64,000 nucleotides of DNA from CAMLJR01 sp964500675 (GTDB taxonomy: Bacteria > Pseudomonadota > Gammaproteobacteria > Pseudomonadales > CAMLJR01). The DNA lies in assembly GCA_964500675.1 (NCBI GenBank), contig CAZCNY010000012.1, forward strand, positions 1-64,000. Reading direction: 5' to 3'. This document shows, piece after piece, positions 50,771-59,341 of the stretch (positions are counted from its first letter, which is position 1; each line of letters opens with the position of its first letter). Both the position numbers and the translations under genes were made by a program. The notes beneath the pieces are model-generated. The model ran no database searches, had not been told where the DNA came from, and was given only the letters and a program-made list of their open reading frames with translations.

Positions 50771-50806
50771 GGGTGCGTCCACTGAAAGGGGGAAGTGAGG
50801 GCGCGT

Positions 50807-50834
50807 ATTATAAACGCCGGCCCTCGCTTGTCAG
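50807..50834 (-). promoter_or_regulatory. Sigma-70-type promoter of gcvP
   Basis: On the minus strand CTGACA (50829-50834) and TATAAT (50807-50812) are separated by 16 bases. The -10 is perfect and the -35 has one mismatch. The expected transcript start is near 50800, about 30 bases before the ATG. Confidence 0.7.
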
Positions 50835-50896
50835 TGGTTTCGTGATGCCCGGTTCAGTATTGGCGGCGCAATTATTTCTTGGCGCGTCGGGCGCGA

Positions 50897-51448
50897 TTAT
50901 TTTTTCGGGTGGTAGGTGAATTTTTGACCAGAGAGCGATGCTTCATACATCAGGCCGCCTTTCTGCATTGAAAAGACGCCGAATCCGCCCACATAGACGG
51001 CCTTACTTTGCATGTTACCCGCGTTTGCTGATGCACCCGAAGTGCCTGCCTGAGCGCCTGTGCCGACCGCGATCGCAACCGCCGAGGCTTGCGCATCGAA
51101 ACTGAAGTCGCCCTTCGTAAAGCGGTCGAAGGCGTCTTTGTTTTCAAAAAAAATCAATTCGCTAAATGTTTGACCGCCTAATTGAAAACCGATTGAAAGC
51201 TGCGTGAGCGACACCTTGCCGACGTAAGCACCACCGCGATATACGCGGCCTTCGCCGAAAGCGCCGCCAACTATGGCGCCGCCTTTGCCCACGGAGGGAA
51301 AAATCGCGTAGCCGTAGGCGTTTTTGAAAAACGGCTGCGCCGTGGGTGCGGTGCGAAATTGATCGATAGCGTCGGTGTATTCATCGGCCCATGCAAGATT
51401 CGTGAGCGTCATTACCGCAATCAACAATACGAGTGCTGTCTTCATCAT
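50897..51448 (-). CDS. SYLF/Ysc84-domain secreted protein
   Basis: 183 residues from ATG 51448, with GGAGG five bases upstream; an in-frame TTG lies farther out. A signal peptide (MMKTALVLLIAVMTLTNLAWA) is followed by a likely cleavage before DEYT, without a lipobox cysteine. The rest is the SYLF domain: FKNAYGYAIFPSVGKGGAIVGGAFGEGRVY, QLSIGFQLGGQTFSELIFF and a final FSMQKGGLMYEASLSGQKFTY. The domain binds lipids (phosphoinositides in eukaryotes). In bacteria it is periplasmic or outer-membrane-associated with an unknown role. It stands alone. Confidence 0.87.
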   Translation of the reverse strand: MMKTALVLLIAVMTLTNLAWADEYTDAIDQFRTAPTAQPFFKNAYGYAIFPSVGKGGAIVGGAFGEGRVYRGGAYVGKVSLTQLSIGFQLGGQTFSELIFFENKDAFDRFTKGDFSFDAQASAVAIAVGTGAQAGTSGASANAGNMQSKAVYVGGFGVFSMQKGGLMYEASLSGQKFTYHPKK

Positions 51449-51689
51449 ATTTTCCTCCAAATTGTTCGCGATGCCGGGCAGGTTATCCGCAGTTTGGACG
51501 ATGTATTTTTAGGTTTGGACAAATTATCCGTGATTTTCGATAAGCGCTGTAATTTCGATCGGCTATCTGCGATTCTGAAAATGTGCGATTCTGTCGCCGT
51601 GGTTTTGGTGATGCTTCAATAGAGACTGCGCACTGGACGTTGTGGTTCCGATGAAATGCAATTTATGTCGAATAGTTCAGGTTTTCGGT

Positions 51690-52265
51690 ATGTCGAAAGA
51701 ACATGAGTCAAATACGGACGCGGCGCAAATCGGTCCGTGGCGGCGCCTGCACGTACAGCCGATTTACGATAACCCGTGGATCAGCGTTACACATGAAAAT
51801 GTGATTACGCCCGCGGGCACCGCGGGCATTTATGGCGTTGTGCATTTCAAAACGCGCGCGATCGGTATTATCCCAATCGACGATGACGGTTATACCTGGC
51901 TCGTGCGGCAATTTCGCTACACGCTGAATCAGCATTTGTGGGAAATTCCAATGGGCGGCGGCAAATTGCACGAAGATCCGCTGCTCGCCGCGCAGCGCGA
52001 ATTGCGCGAGGAAACCGGCATGAGCGCCGCGCATTGGCAGGAAATTATGCGTCTGCATATTTCTAAATCGGTAACCGATGAAGAAGGTGTTGTCTACGTT
52101 GCGAAAGGTTTAAGCGCAGGCGCGCAACAGCTCGAACACAGCGAAGCCGATTTGGAAAAACTGCGCTTGCCGCTCGATACAGCGATCCAATGGGTGCTGG
52201 ATGGAAAAATCACCGATGTGATTTCGTGCGCGGCGCTGTTGAAAATGCGCGCGATACAAGGTTAA
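51690..52265 (+). CDS. Nudix hydrolase (ADP-ribose pyrophosphatase-like)
   Basis: 191 residues from ATG 51690; a frame open to 51642 adds a poorly conserved lead. The Nudix box is complete and canonical, from the Gly of MGGGKLHE through LREETGM (G-x5-E-x7-REUxEExGU). The upstream segment (RAIGIIPIDDDGYTWLVRQFRYTLNQHLWEIPMGG) is of the ADP-ribose/nucleotide-sugar pyrophosphatase type. It would hydrolyse ADP-ribose, GDP-sugars or similar nucleotides. Its stop converges with the end of the nonulosonic acid operon, so a housekeeping link to nucleotide sugars is possible but unproven. Confidence 0.87.
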   Translation: MSKEHESNTDAAQIGPWRRLHVQPIYDNPWISVTHENVITPAGTAGIYGVVHFKTRAIGIIPIDDDGYTWLVRQFRYTLNQHLWEIPMGGGKLHEDPLLAAQRELREETGMSAAHWQEIMRLHISKSVTDEEGVVYVAKGLSAGAQQLEHSEADLEKLRLPLDTAIQWVLDGKITDVISCAALLKMRAIQG

Positions 52266-52292
52266 TGATCCGTCGGCGCCGCGCGTTCGATC

Positions 52293-53057
52293 TCATAAAC
52301 AAAATCCGTCGTCCACGCTGAGATTTTGTCCATTCATATATCGACTCGAATCGGACAATAGAAATATCAGTGTCCCAACCGTGTCGCCTGGATCAAGCAT
52401 TCCCTTGCTGCCGCAGTGGTCGCCGTATTTTTTTAAAAATGCTTCTGGCTGATGATCGAAAATTCCGCCCGGGGAGAGTGAATTGCAACGTATTGCATCG
52501 GCCTTGAAATATTGCGCGAAATATCGCGTCAATTGAATCACGGCCGATTTGATCGCCGCATACTCCACGGGCATCGTCATCCCGGTGCCCGCATAAATTT
52601 CAAATCGCGGCGCCTGCGTGCCGTAGATGGAGGCCAGATTCACTATATTGCCGCCGCCGTTTGTACGAAAATACAACGCAAATTTTTGCGCTACCAGAAA
52701 GTAGCCACCCAAATGTAGCGACACGTTTTCGCAGAAATCGGCGTAAGTCACTTCCTCCAGTTTTTTGCCCCAACTTTTGTTGCGCGGATAAGCATTGTTG
52801 ACCACGGCATCGATGCGCCCATAACAGGCATGCAGCGAAGCAATTAAGTGTTCGACCGAGGCGGTGTCGGTGATGTCGACAGCGACGGCTTCGGCGCGGC
52901 CGCCGTGCATTTTTATTTCCGAAGCAACCGATTGCGCCGCCGTTAAATTCACATCGGCAACAATGACGATGCCGCCGTTGCTCGCTATTGCGCTGCAGAA
53001 ATGACGGCCCAGCAAGCCGGCGCCACCCGTCACCACAATCACTTTTTCGTTCAGCAT
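52293..53057 (-). CDS. ptmA: Short-chain dehydrogenase, PtmA-like
   Basis: 254 residues from ATG 53057. The NAD(P) motif is VVTGGAGLLGRHFC, the structural NNAY region is present, and the catalytic Ser-Tyr-Lys are in NLASIYGT (Ser) and MPVEYAAIKSA (Tyr, Lys). The C-terminus is typical (SSRYMNGQNLSVDDGFCL). By position and style it matches PtmA, the last oxidoreductase of the Campylobacter flagellin-modification (legionaminic acid) cluster. There it is reported to help, with PtmF, to supply glucosamine phosphate. It is the last gene of the operon. Confidence 0.78.
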   Translation of the reverse strand: MLNEKVIVVTGGAGLLGRHFCSAIASNGGIVIVADVNLTAAQSVASEIKMHGGRAEAVAVDITDTASVEHLIASLHACYGRIDAVVNNAYPRNKSWGKKLEEVTYADFCENVSLHLGGYFLVAQKFALYFRTNGGGNIVNLASIYGTQAPRFEIYAGTGMTMPVEYAAIKSAVIQLTRYFAQYFKADAIRCNSLSPGGIFDHQPEAFLKKYGDHCGSKGMLDPGDTVGTLIFLLSDSSRYMNGQNLSVDDGFCL

Positions 53058-53067
53058 AAATTTCAAA

Positions 53068-54360
53068 TCAATTATGTTTTCTGAATACCGGTTTGATTAC
53101 GGGGCCTGCGAGAAATTTTTCAACGCCCTCCTCCAATGCGCGGCGATAGACCGCGAAACTTCGGTCGACGGCGCGTTCTGTCGCTTCGAGTTCGGCGGAT
53201 CCATGCCGGTAAGACAGCGCAATCCATGGCATCAGCACGCCATGTCGAATCATCTCTTGCGCAAACAGCGTGCGCAGCGGCAGCGAATTGGCGCCGGACG
53301 CATCGAGCGTAGTGTAGTGCGGCGAACAACTCACGCCGCCGATTTTGAAACTGTGACTGATGCCGTGCGCTTGCGCCTGACGCTCGATCATCGCGATGAG
53401 ACTGTCACCGTAATTCCATAAATGCTCGACCACGTTATGCTCGCGCATAAAATTCATGGCCGCAACGAAAGCTCCGAGTCCCGACATCTCCGCGCCGTGC
53501 GTGGTGGAGAGCAGGAATACGCGCTCGCGGCCTTCGTGTTCGATGGAGCCCAGCTCCATGATGTCACGGCGACCGGCCACGCAGGACACGGAAAAACCGT
53601 TGGCCATCGCTTTGCCGAACGTGCAGAGATCCGGTGTCACACCATACAAATACTGCGCGCCCTTCATGTGCCAGCGAAATCCCGTGATCATTTCATCGAG
53701 TATGAAAACGATGCCATGCTTGCGACAGAGCGCTTGCACCTGGTGCAAAAAATTATCTTTCGGAACTTCGGTCGCTGCCGGTTCGAGCACGACGCACGAA
53801 AATTGATTCGGATATTGAGCGATCAAATGCTCCAGCGAAGCGCTATCGTTGTAATGAAACAGCTTGGTTTTTTCGATGGTGTCAAGCGGAATGCCGCGCG
53901 TAACGGGCGTCGAGCCGATGAACCAATCGTCGTACGAAAAGAAGGGATGCTCTACACAGCGCGCAACCATTTCGCGCCCGGTGTACGCACGCGCCAGTTT
54001 TACTGCGGCGGATACCGACGTCGATCCATTTTTCGTGAACTTCACCATGTCCACCGAATCGATCAGATCGACCAACAATTCCGCCGCTGCCAATTCGATC
54101 ATCGAAGGGCGGGTCAGATTGTTGCCGTTTTTAATCTGCGCGATGGCGGCCGCATCGATGTCATCTTCCGCATAACCAATATTGACCGCGCGCAGCGCCA
54201 TGCCGTAGTCGAGATATTTGCGGCCATCGGGATCGAATACATAGGCGCCTTTGCCGCGCTGGAGAATTGGCGGCGCATTCGAGGGGTACTGATCGTAGCC
54301 GCGCGAGTAGGTGTGCGCGCCGCCGGGAATGACTTTGAGTAGACGCTCTTGAAAATTCAT
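53068..54360 (-). CDS. Class III aminotransferase (glutamate-1-semialdehyde aminomutase-like)
   Basis: 430 residues. The PLP fold has SRGYDQYPSNAPPILQRGKGAYVFDPDGRKYLDYGMA, FTKNGSTSVSAAVKLARAYTGRE, the Asp in IVFILDEMITGFRW and the PLP lysine in CTFGKAMANGF. The resemblance to HemL does not mean haem synthesis: it is a gene of the sugar operon, with its start overlapping the upstream stop by four bases. It lies between the Gfo/Idh dehydrogenase and the short-chain dehydrogenase, so an amination of a keto sugar is the natural guess. Homologues occur in other nonulosonic acid clusters without a proven reaction. Confidence 0.8.
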   Translation of the reverse strand: MNFQERLLKVIPGGAHTYSRGYDQYPSNAPPILQRGKGAYVFDPDGRKYLDYGMALRAVNIGYAEDDIDAAAIAQIKNGNNLTRPSMIELAAAELLVDLIDSVDMVKFTKNGSTSVSAAVKLARAYTGREMVARCVEHPFFSYDDWFIGSTPVTRGIPLDTIEKTKLFHYNDSASLEHLIAQYPNQFSCVVLEPAATEVPKDNFLHQVQALCRKHGIVFILDEMITGFRWHMKGAQYLYGVTPDLCTFGKAMANGFSVSCVAGRRDIMELGSIEHEGRERVFLLSTTHGAEMSGLGAFVAAMNFMREHNVVEHLWNYGDSLIAMIERQAQAHGISHSFKIGGVSCSPHYTTLDASGANSLPLRTLFAQEMIRHGVLMPWIALSYRHGSAELEATERAVDRSFAVYRRALEEGVEKFLAGPVIKPVFRKHN

Positions 54361-55361
54361 CGCGGACTCGCATCGGTAAGCGTTTCAAGCTGATTTAGGA
54401 TTTTCAGCGCGCGATAATCATCGAGCAATGTATTCGGGAAAATCGATTTATCGCGCTGGGTCAACGCGTTCATGAATAATCGCATTTCCTCGATATACGG
54501 TTCCTCGGGATTGATATAGCCCGCTTCAACGCTGCCGGCGCCCAAATCAAACCGCTGCCACGCGTTGTCGCGCACGTCGATATAGCGCACGCAATTTTCA
54601 TCCGCACTAAAAACGATTTCGCCTTCGCTGCCAATAATGCGCAATTCCCGGGTAGCGCGCGGACGCGAAATAACTTCCACGGTTATGCTGGCGAGAACAT
54701 TGTCCGGATAGCGCAACAGACAGTGATAGATATCATCGATATCGGCATTCATGTCCGTCAGCTTCGATGTCACGCAGGCGAGCGGCACCGGCTCGCCAAA
54801 GAGAGCGTTAAGCCAGGTCAGTTCGAACGGAACGATTTCTCTGCACCCGCCGGTAGCTCGCTGCGATACATAAAAATCCGCAATGTTTTCCCACGGGTGC
54901 CAGTCGGGAAGGTATTGCCCCGTTTGGTAATTGATATTGAGCGGCTTGCCGATAACGCCCGCCTGAAGTAGTTCTCTGATTTTTTTGGGTCCGGGGTAGT
55001 ACCGCATCGTGCATGAAGGCGCCATCAAAATAGCTGTGTTTTCGATGCGATGGTGCAGCTCCAAAATTCGTTCGGCGTCGACGACGGACGCCTCGATAAA
55101 ACAGGAAATACCGCGCGCGAACGCGTCCCAGGCGTAGGTCATGTGATGCTCGGGCGGCGTCGAAATAACCCAGGTGTCTGGCTCGAAATCCTTCAGCGCG
55201 AGCGCAAAATCCACGTACACTGCCACCGCATATTTCTTGACCGCTTCGGCGCATCGATCGGCGCGCGGATCAAATCCCGCAATATTTTTATAGCCGAGTG
55301 CGTGCAGATTGCGTATGCGGCGCTTGCCCATCGAACCCAATCCGATAATTAGAATTTTCAT
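54357..55361 (-). CDS. ptmF: Gfo/Idh/MocA-family sugar dehydrogenase, PtmF-like
   Basis: 334 residues; ATG 55361 overlaps the previous stop (ATGA), which decides against a GTG at 55373. The Rossmann start is KILIIGLGSMGKRRIRNL, with the cofactor-pocket segment WVISTPPEHHMTYAWDAFARG. The Glu-Lys catalytic pair common in this family is altered: the usual EKP reads IEAS here. The substrate-binding half is intact. It corresponds to PtmF in the Campylobacter legionaminic acid cluster. Confidence 0.78.
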   Translation of the reverse strand: MKILIIGLGSMGKRRIRNLHALGYKNIAGFDPRADRCAEAVKKYAVAVYVDFALALKDFEPDTWVISTPPEHHMTYAWDAFARGISCFIEASVVDAERILELHHRIENTAILMAPSCTMRYYPGPKKIRELLQAGVIGKPLNINYQTGQYLPDWHPWENIADFYVSQRATGGCREIVPFELTWLNALFGEPVPLACVTSKLTDMNADIDDIYHCLLRYPDNVLASITVEVISRPRATRELRIIGSEGEIVFSADENCVRYIDVRDNAWQRFDLGAGSVEAGYINPEEPYIEEMRLFMNALTQRDKSIFPNTLLDDYRALKILNQLETLTDASPR

Positions 55362-56074
55362 TCCAATTTCCACTCGTGGCGCATAATATTTTCAACCGCG
55401 AGAAAATCGTAAATGTCGTCGATCTCGTAATTTTGATAACGCTTGATGCGATAGTGAGTGCAGCGTTTGGGATAAAATGTGCGCTCCGTCAATAGCGTCT
55501 GAATTTTTGCAATGTAGGCGACGCCGTATGGGAAAAACGCTGGCGCGTTATCTTGCCGTCGCGAGGTTAGCGGCAGTTCCAGACAATAGGGCTCGATATT
55601 TTCGCCGTCCAGTTTCTTCATGATCGAAGGATGCTCGCTGACTTCGCCAATACTCACGATCGCATCGAATGCGTCGGCGCTTGCATCGAGTTTCATGAGC
55701 ATATTGTCGATGTCGTCGTCTTCGCGCAACGGTGATGTGGGCTCAAGTAAAACGAGATAATCGAAAGATGGCGCCGCTTGCGCGCGAAAAAATTCCAATA
55801 CGTGTTCGACCACGTCGATGCTGGGCGTCGTGTCGGCGGCCAACGCGGGCGGGCGTAGAAAAGGCACCGCGGCTCCCGCCGCTTTTGCAATATCCGCAAT
55901 CTCTTGATGATCGGTGCTGACAATCAATGCATCGATCAATGTTGATTTCAGCGCGGTTTGAATAGTCCAGCTGATAAGCGGCTTACCGCAAATCGTTTTG
56001 ATATTTTTTCCAGGCAAGCCTTTGGAGCCGCCGCGCGCCGGAATAATTGCGATGACGCGCTTGCCGTTGATCAT
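55358..56074 (-). CDS. legF: CMP-nonulosonic acid synthetase (CMP-legionaminate cytidylyltransferase type)
   Basis: 238 residues. The CTP-binding motif is IAIIPARGGSKGLPGKNIKTICGKPLISW, and STDHQEIADIAKAAGA and LLEPTSPLREDDDI carry the family's nucleotide and metal contacts. It couples the finished nonulosonic acid to CMP for transfer. The start overlaps the previous stop by four bases. Operon context with LegB/C/G/I-type genes favours legionaminic acid over sialic acid. Confidence 0.88.
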   Translation of the reverse strand: MINGKRVIAIIPARGGSKGLPGKNIKTICGKPLISWTIQTALKSTLIDALIVSTDHQEIADIAKAAGAAVPFLRPPALAADTTPSIDVVEHVLEFFRAQAAPSFDYLVLLEPTSPLREDDDIDNMLMKLDASADAFDAIVSIGEVSEHPSIMKKLDGENIEPYCLELPLTSRRQDNAPAFFPYGVAYIAKIQTLLTERTFYPKRCTHYRIKRYQNYEIDDIYDFLAVENIMRHEWKLE

Positions 56075-57147
56075 GGGTTTTTCCCCGCGGAAGTTTGATC
56101 AGCGATACGCCCGTGCGCCGATTTCAAATCATCGGGCCGTCCGACATCCAGCCAGGGCTCATGCATCGGATACGCAACCGTGCGCGCTGCTTTTTCCTGT
56201 AAGCGTTCAAACACGGTAGGCATATCGCAATGCTCGCCCGCTTTCAGAACATGGAGTGCCTCCGGTGCGAGCGCATAGACACCCGCATTGATGTGGCTGC
56301 GCGCTATGGGTTTTTCTTCGAAGCCGACAATATTCACACCGTGTGTTTGCACGACACCATACGGATGCTGCCATTCGTGCACGCGAATGGCCATGGTGGC
56401 CGTCGCGTTATGGCGGATGTGGAAATCTAACAGTTCGCCATAGTGGATATCGGTAAGCACATCGCCGTTGGTAACCACAAACGGATCGCCCGGTGCGGGA
56501 GAAAGCAAACTCAGCGCGCCTGCCGTTCCCAGCGGAGATTGTTCGCGCAAATAATCGATGCGTACGCCGAAACGTTCGCCGTTGCCGAAATAATTTTCGA
56601 TCATGTGTCCCAGATAGTGAATGGCGATGACAAAGTGTCTAAAACCTTCGAGTTTGGCGCGCTCGATAATGTGTTCGAGCATCGGCTTACCGGCGACGGG
56701 CAATAAAGGTTTTGGACAATTTTCGGTGTGCGGGCGCAGCCGCGTGCCCATACCGCCGGCCATGATGATCATCAAATTCGGGCGCGCGATCGGCGTGGTG
56801 ATTTCATCCCACAGATGCAGACCGACGATGTGGTGTTGTTCGTCGACGACCGGAATCTGGTGAATTTTATTCGCTGCCATCAAGCGCATCACCATCTCGC
56901 GCCCCATCTCGGGCGGGACCACGAGCGGCTTGCGATGAATCACGGTTGTGATCGGGCTTGCAAGGGTCAGTCCCTTGAGCAACCCGCGGCGGACGTCGCC
57001 ATCGGAAATGGTGCCTTCCAGCTCGCCCTGTTCATTGACGATAAGGACGATTTTGATCGCCACCTGATCCAGGTTGCGTATTACCTGCTCGATGGTGGAA
57101 GCGATGGTTAGGATGGCTTGGCGCCAGTGTTTTTCAGTCGAGCTCAT
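56071..57147 (-). CDS. ptmE: Nucleotidyltransferase with CBS domains, PtmE-like
   Basis: 358 residues from ATG 57147, 15 bases after the upstream stop; the longer frame lies over the epimerase gene. Two CBS motifs (about 10-125, ISDGDVRRGLLKG and IHQIPVVDEQHHIVGL) precede a nucleotidyltransferase domain with MIIMAGGMGTRLRPHTENCPKPLLPVAGKPM. In Campylobacter, PtmE has this exact architecture and makes GDP-glucosamine derivatives for legionaminic acid. The CBS pair may sense an adenine nucleotide or the end product. Confidence 0.86.
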   Translation of the reverse strand: MSSTEKHWRQAILTIASTIEQVIRNLDQVAIKIVLIVNEQGELEGTISDGDVRRGLLKGLTLASPITTVIHRKPLVVPPEMGREMVMRLMAANKIHQIPVVDEQHHIVGLHLWDEITTPIARPNLMIIMAGGMGTRLRPHTENCPKPLLPVAGKPMLEHIIERAKLEGFRHFVIAIHYLGHMIENYFGNGERFGVRIDYLREQSPLGTAGALSLLSPAPGDPFVVTNGDVLTDIHYGELLDFHIRHNATATMAIRVHEWQHPYGVVQTHGVNIVGFEEKPIARSHINAGVYALAPEALHVLKAGEHCDMPTVFERLQEKAARTVAYPMHEPWLDVGRPDDLKSAHGRIADQTSAGKNP

Positions 57148-57161
57148 GCGTGCGCGTTGAC

Positions 57162-58343
57162 TTAACGTCCCGGTAGATCGTAGAAAGTTTTCCTGACGAT
57201 GGTTTCGAGTGGATAATGTTTCAGGATTTTGACCACTTTCTCGCTGGCGCCACCCTCTCCGTAGGGATTGCACACCGCGTACAAACTCGACTGAAACTCG
57301 TCTGAATATAGTCGTTCCAACGCGGCCGCAATACGCGATCGGGTCGGCTCGCAGTCAATGACGCTGGCTGCCCGCAGGCGCCCGCGCTGGCGCTCGCCGA
57401 TGTTGATCGTGCCTTTGCGGAAACTCGGCGCTTCGAGCAAACCGCTCGAAGAATTGCCCACCACGGCATCCACTTGAGCGAGGCACGAGAAATAATGCTG
57501 CTGGCCCAGCGATGCATACGCATGGGCATTCGGGTGCCGCGCCGCAAATTGCTCGACGAGTTTGATCAAGGCCCGGCCGCCGGTATCGGCATTCGGCAAC
57601 GTGAAGATGAGTTGCGTGTCTTTTAGTTCGGCTAGCGCGGCCAACAATTCCGCCATCTGCGTTTCGGCGGTCGCCGTCTCAAGTGTGACCGGGTGAAATG
57701 TAATGAGCAGATTTTTAGGACCGAGCCTGAAACCCAGCGCCGCTTCGAGTTCGCCTCGATTTAGCCGCGGTAAGCGCTGGATGCTGTCGACGCCAAGCCC
57801 TCCGACCAAAAACACGTGCGCTGGCTGCTCTCCCAACTGGATGACGCGCTGACGGTATTCTTCGGCAGCGACAAAATGCAAATGCGACATCTTGGTAATC
57901 GAATGCCGCAGCGCCTCATCGAACGCACCCTCGGTCTTCTCTCCTCCATGCAGGTGGGCAACAGGTATGCGAGCGACCAGGGCAGCCGCCACCGCCGAAA
58001 AAATCTCGAAGCGATCGCCGAGCACCACGATCAAATCGGGTTGTAAATCGCTCAGTGCATCCGCAAAACCAATCAGGCCCAGCCCCATCGATTTGGCGAT
58101 GCCTGCTGACGTATCCGAGCTGATCAGGATTTCGACTTTGCGATCGATATGAAAACCATCTTGCTCGATCGCGCGGTAGGTGAGGCCGAATTCAGGCGAC
58201 AGATGCATGCCGGTCGCGATGATCTGCAACGCCAGCTCTGGATCGTCTTTGAGACCTTGCATGACCCAGCGCAACAGACCGTACTCGGCGCGCGTGCCCG
58301 TGATCACGCAAATCTTGCGCGCATCCCCTGTTTCGAGGCTCAT
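57162..58343 (-). CDS. legG: Hydrolysing nucleotide-sugar 2-epimerase (NeuC/LegG type)
   Basis: 393 residues. The N-terminal block CVITGTRAEYGLLRWVMQGLKDDPEL, LVVLGDRFEIFSAVAAALVARIPVAHLHGGEKTEGAFDEALRHSITKMSHLHFVA and later VDAVVGNSSSGLLEAPSFRKGTINIG match the UDP/GDP-sugar hydrolysing epimerases. It turns the 2,4-diamino-4,6-dideoxy sugar nucleotide into the free 2-epimer. Its start overlaps the neuB-type stop by four bases. Legionaminate pathway membership follows from the neighbours. Confidence 0.9.
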   Translation of the reverse strand: MSLETGDARKICVITGTRAEYGLLRWVMQGLKDDPELALQIIATGMHLSPEFGLTYRAIEQDGFHIDRKVEILISSDTSAGIAKSMGLGLIGFADALSDLQPDLIVVLGDRFEIFSAVAAALVARIPVAHLHGGEKTEGAFDEALRHSITKMSHLHFVAAEEYRQRVIQLGEQPAHVFLVGGLGVDSIQRLPRLNRGELEAALGFRLGPKNLLITFHPVTLETATAETQMAELLAALAELKDTQLIFTLPNADTGGRALIKLVEQFAARHPNAHAYASLGQQHYFSCLAQVDAVVGNSSSGLLEAPSFRKGTINIGERQRGRLRAASVIDCEPTRSRIAAALERLYSDEFQSSLYAVCNPYGEGGASEKVVKILKHYPLETIVRKTFYDLPGR

Positions 58344-59341
58344 AGCTCGATCAACTCATCCACCGCAAAATCGCGCGGCGCGCGTCGCCCAATAATTTCA
58401 TCCCAGTGCATCGGCGAAATGCCGGTGCCGGGACGTTTCGCGGTAATATTTTCGACGCTGAAAATATCGCCCGCATTTATTTTGCGATTGGCCACCAGCG
58501 ATTTCCGCACAACGGCTTTATTTTTTTCTTCACTCGAAGCGGCGCGTTTAATGCCGTCGCCCAGTGCCGTTTCAATATTGCGAATCGCGGCCACCATGGT
58601 TTTGAGTTCTGCCGGTTCAAGACTGGCCCTGTGATCGGGGCCGGGCAGATTGCGATTCAGTGTGAAATGTTTTTCGATAACTGTTGCACCCATCGCAACC
58701 GCCGCGATCGGCACTTCAATGCCCGGCGTGTGATCGGAATATCCAACGTTCACGCTAAAAGCGGTTTGAATGGTTTGCATGGCGCGCAAATTCACTTCGG
58801 CCATCGGTGTTGGATATTCGGTGGTGCAATGCAATATCGTTATGCGAGTACGCGGTGTTCCGGCGCATTCGAGCACATCGATAGCGGACTCGATTTCTCC
58901 CAGCGTCGCCATGCCCGTCGAAAGGATTATGCTTTTTCGCAGGCGGCCAATGTGGCGCAGGTACGGCAGGTTGGTGATTTCTCCCGAAGGAATTTTGAAA
59001 CGCTGCTGCCCCAGCGCCACTAATAAATCGACGCTTTCGATATCAAAGCCCGTGGAGAGAAATTCGATATTGCGCGCTTGGCAGTGCGCGATGAGCGCGC
59101 GGTGCATTTCAGCGCTGAGTTCCAAGCTGCGCAACATTGCATACTGCGATTCATCGGCATTGGTATTCTGATTTTGGTAATCCGCTTTTGGAGCAGCGCG
59201 CGTAACAATGCGGTCGGCGGCGAAGGTCTGGAATTTGACGAGATCCGCGCCGACCTCGGCGGCGACATCGACCAACTGTTTGGCCATTGCGAGGTCGCCA
59301 TTATGGTTGACGCCGGCTTCGGCGATGATGAGGGTTTTCAT
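58340..59341 (-). CDS. legI: N-acetylneuraminate/legionaminate synthase (NeuB/LegI type)
   Basis: 333 residues. The TIM barrel has IIAEAGVNHNGDLAMAKQLVDVAAEVGADLVKFQTF, a catalytic Glu/His framework in GATVIEKHFTLNRNLPGPDHRASLEP and ILHCTTEYPTP. It is followed by the C-terminal SAF (antifreeze-like) domain from about residue 280 (VVRKSLVANRKINAGDIF). It condenses phosphoenolpyruvate with the N-acylated 2,4-diamino sugar to give the nine-carbon acid. Four-base overlaps join it to genes on both sides. Confidence 0.93.
   Translation of the reverse strand: MKTLIIAEAGVNHNGDLAMAKQLVDVAAEVGADLVKFQTFAADRIVTRAAPKADYQNQNTNADESQYAMLRSLELSAEMHRALIAHCQARNIEFLSTGFDIESVDLLVALGQQRFKIPSGEITNLPYLRHIGRLRKSIILSTGMATLGEIESAIDVLECAGTPRTRITILHCTTEYPTPMAEVNLRAMQTIQTAFSVNVGYSDHTPGIEVPIAAVAMGATVIEKHFTLNRNLPGPDHRASLEPAELKTMVAAIRNIETALGDGIKRAASSEEKNKAVVRKSLVANRKINAGDIFSVENITAKRPGTGISPMHWDEIIGRRAPRDFAVDELIEL

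Noticed and set aside
50783..50896. Glycine riboswitch upstream of gcvP
   Set aside because: The mapped promoter leaves only about 30 bases of leader, far less than the tandem aptamer needs.
53422..54342. Long open frame (306 codons) on the plus strand
   Set aside because: It is the antisense of the class III aminotransferase, has no family features, and its amino acid mix (many His, Arg) is typical of shadow frames in GC-rich DNA.
53068..54360. hemL (haem biosynthesis)
   Set aside because: The similarity is to the family only; operon position and 4-bp overlaps tie it to the sugar pathway.
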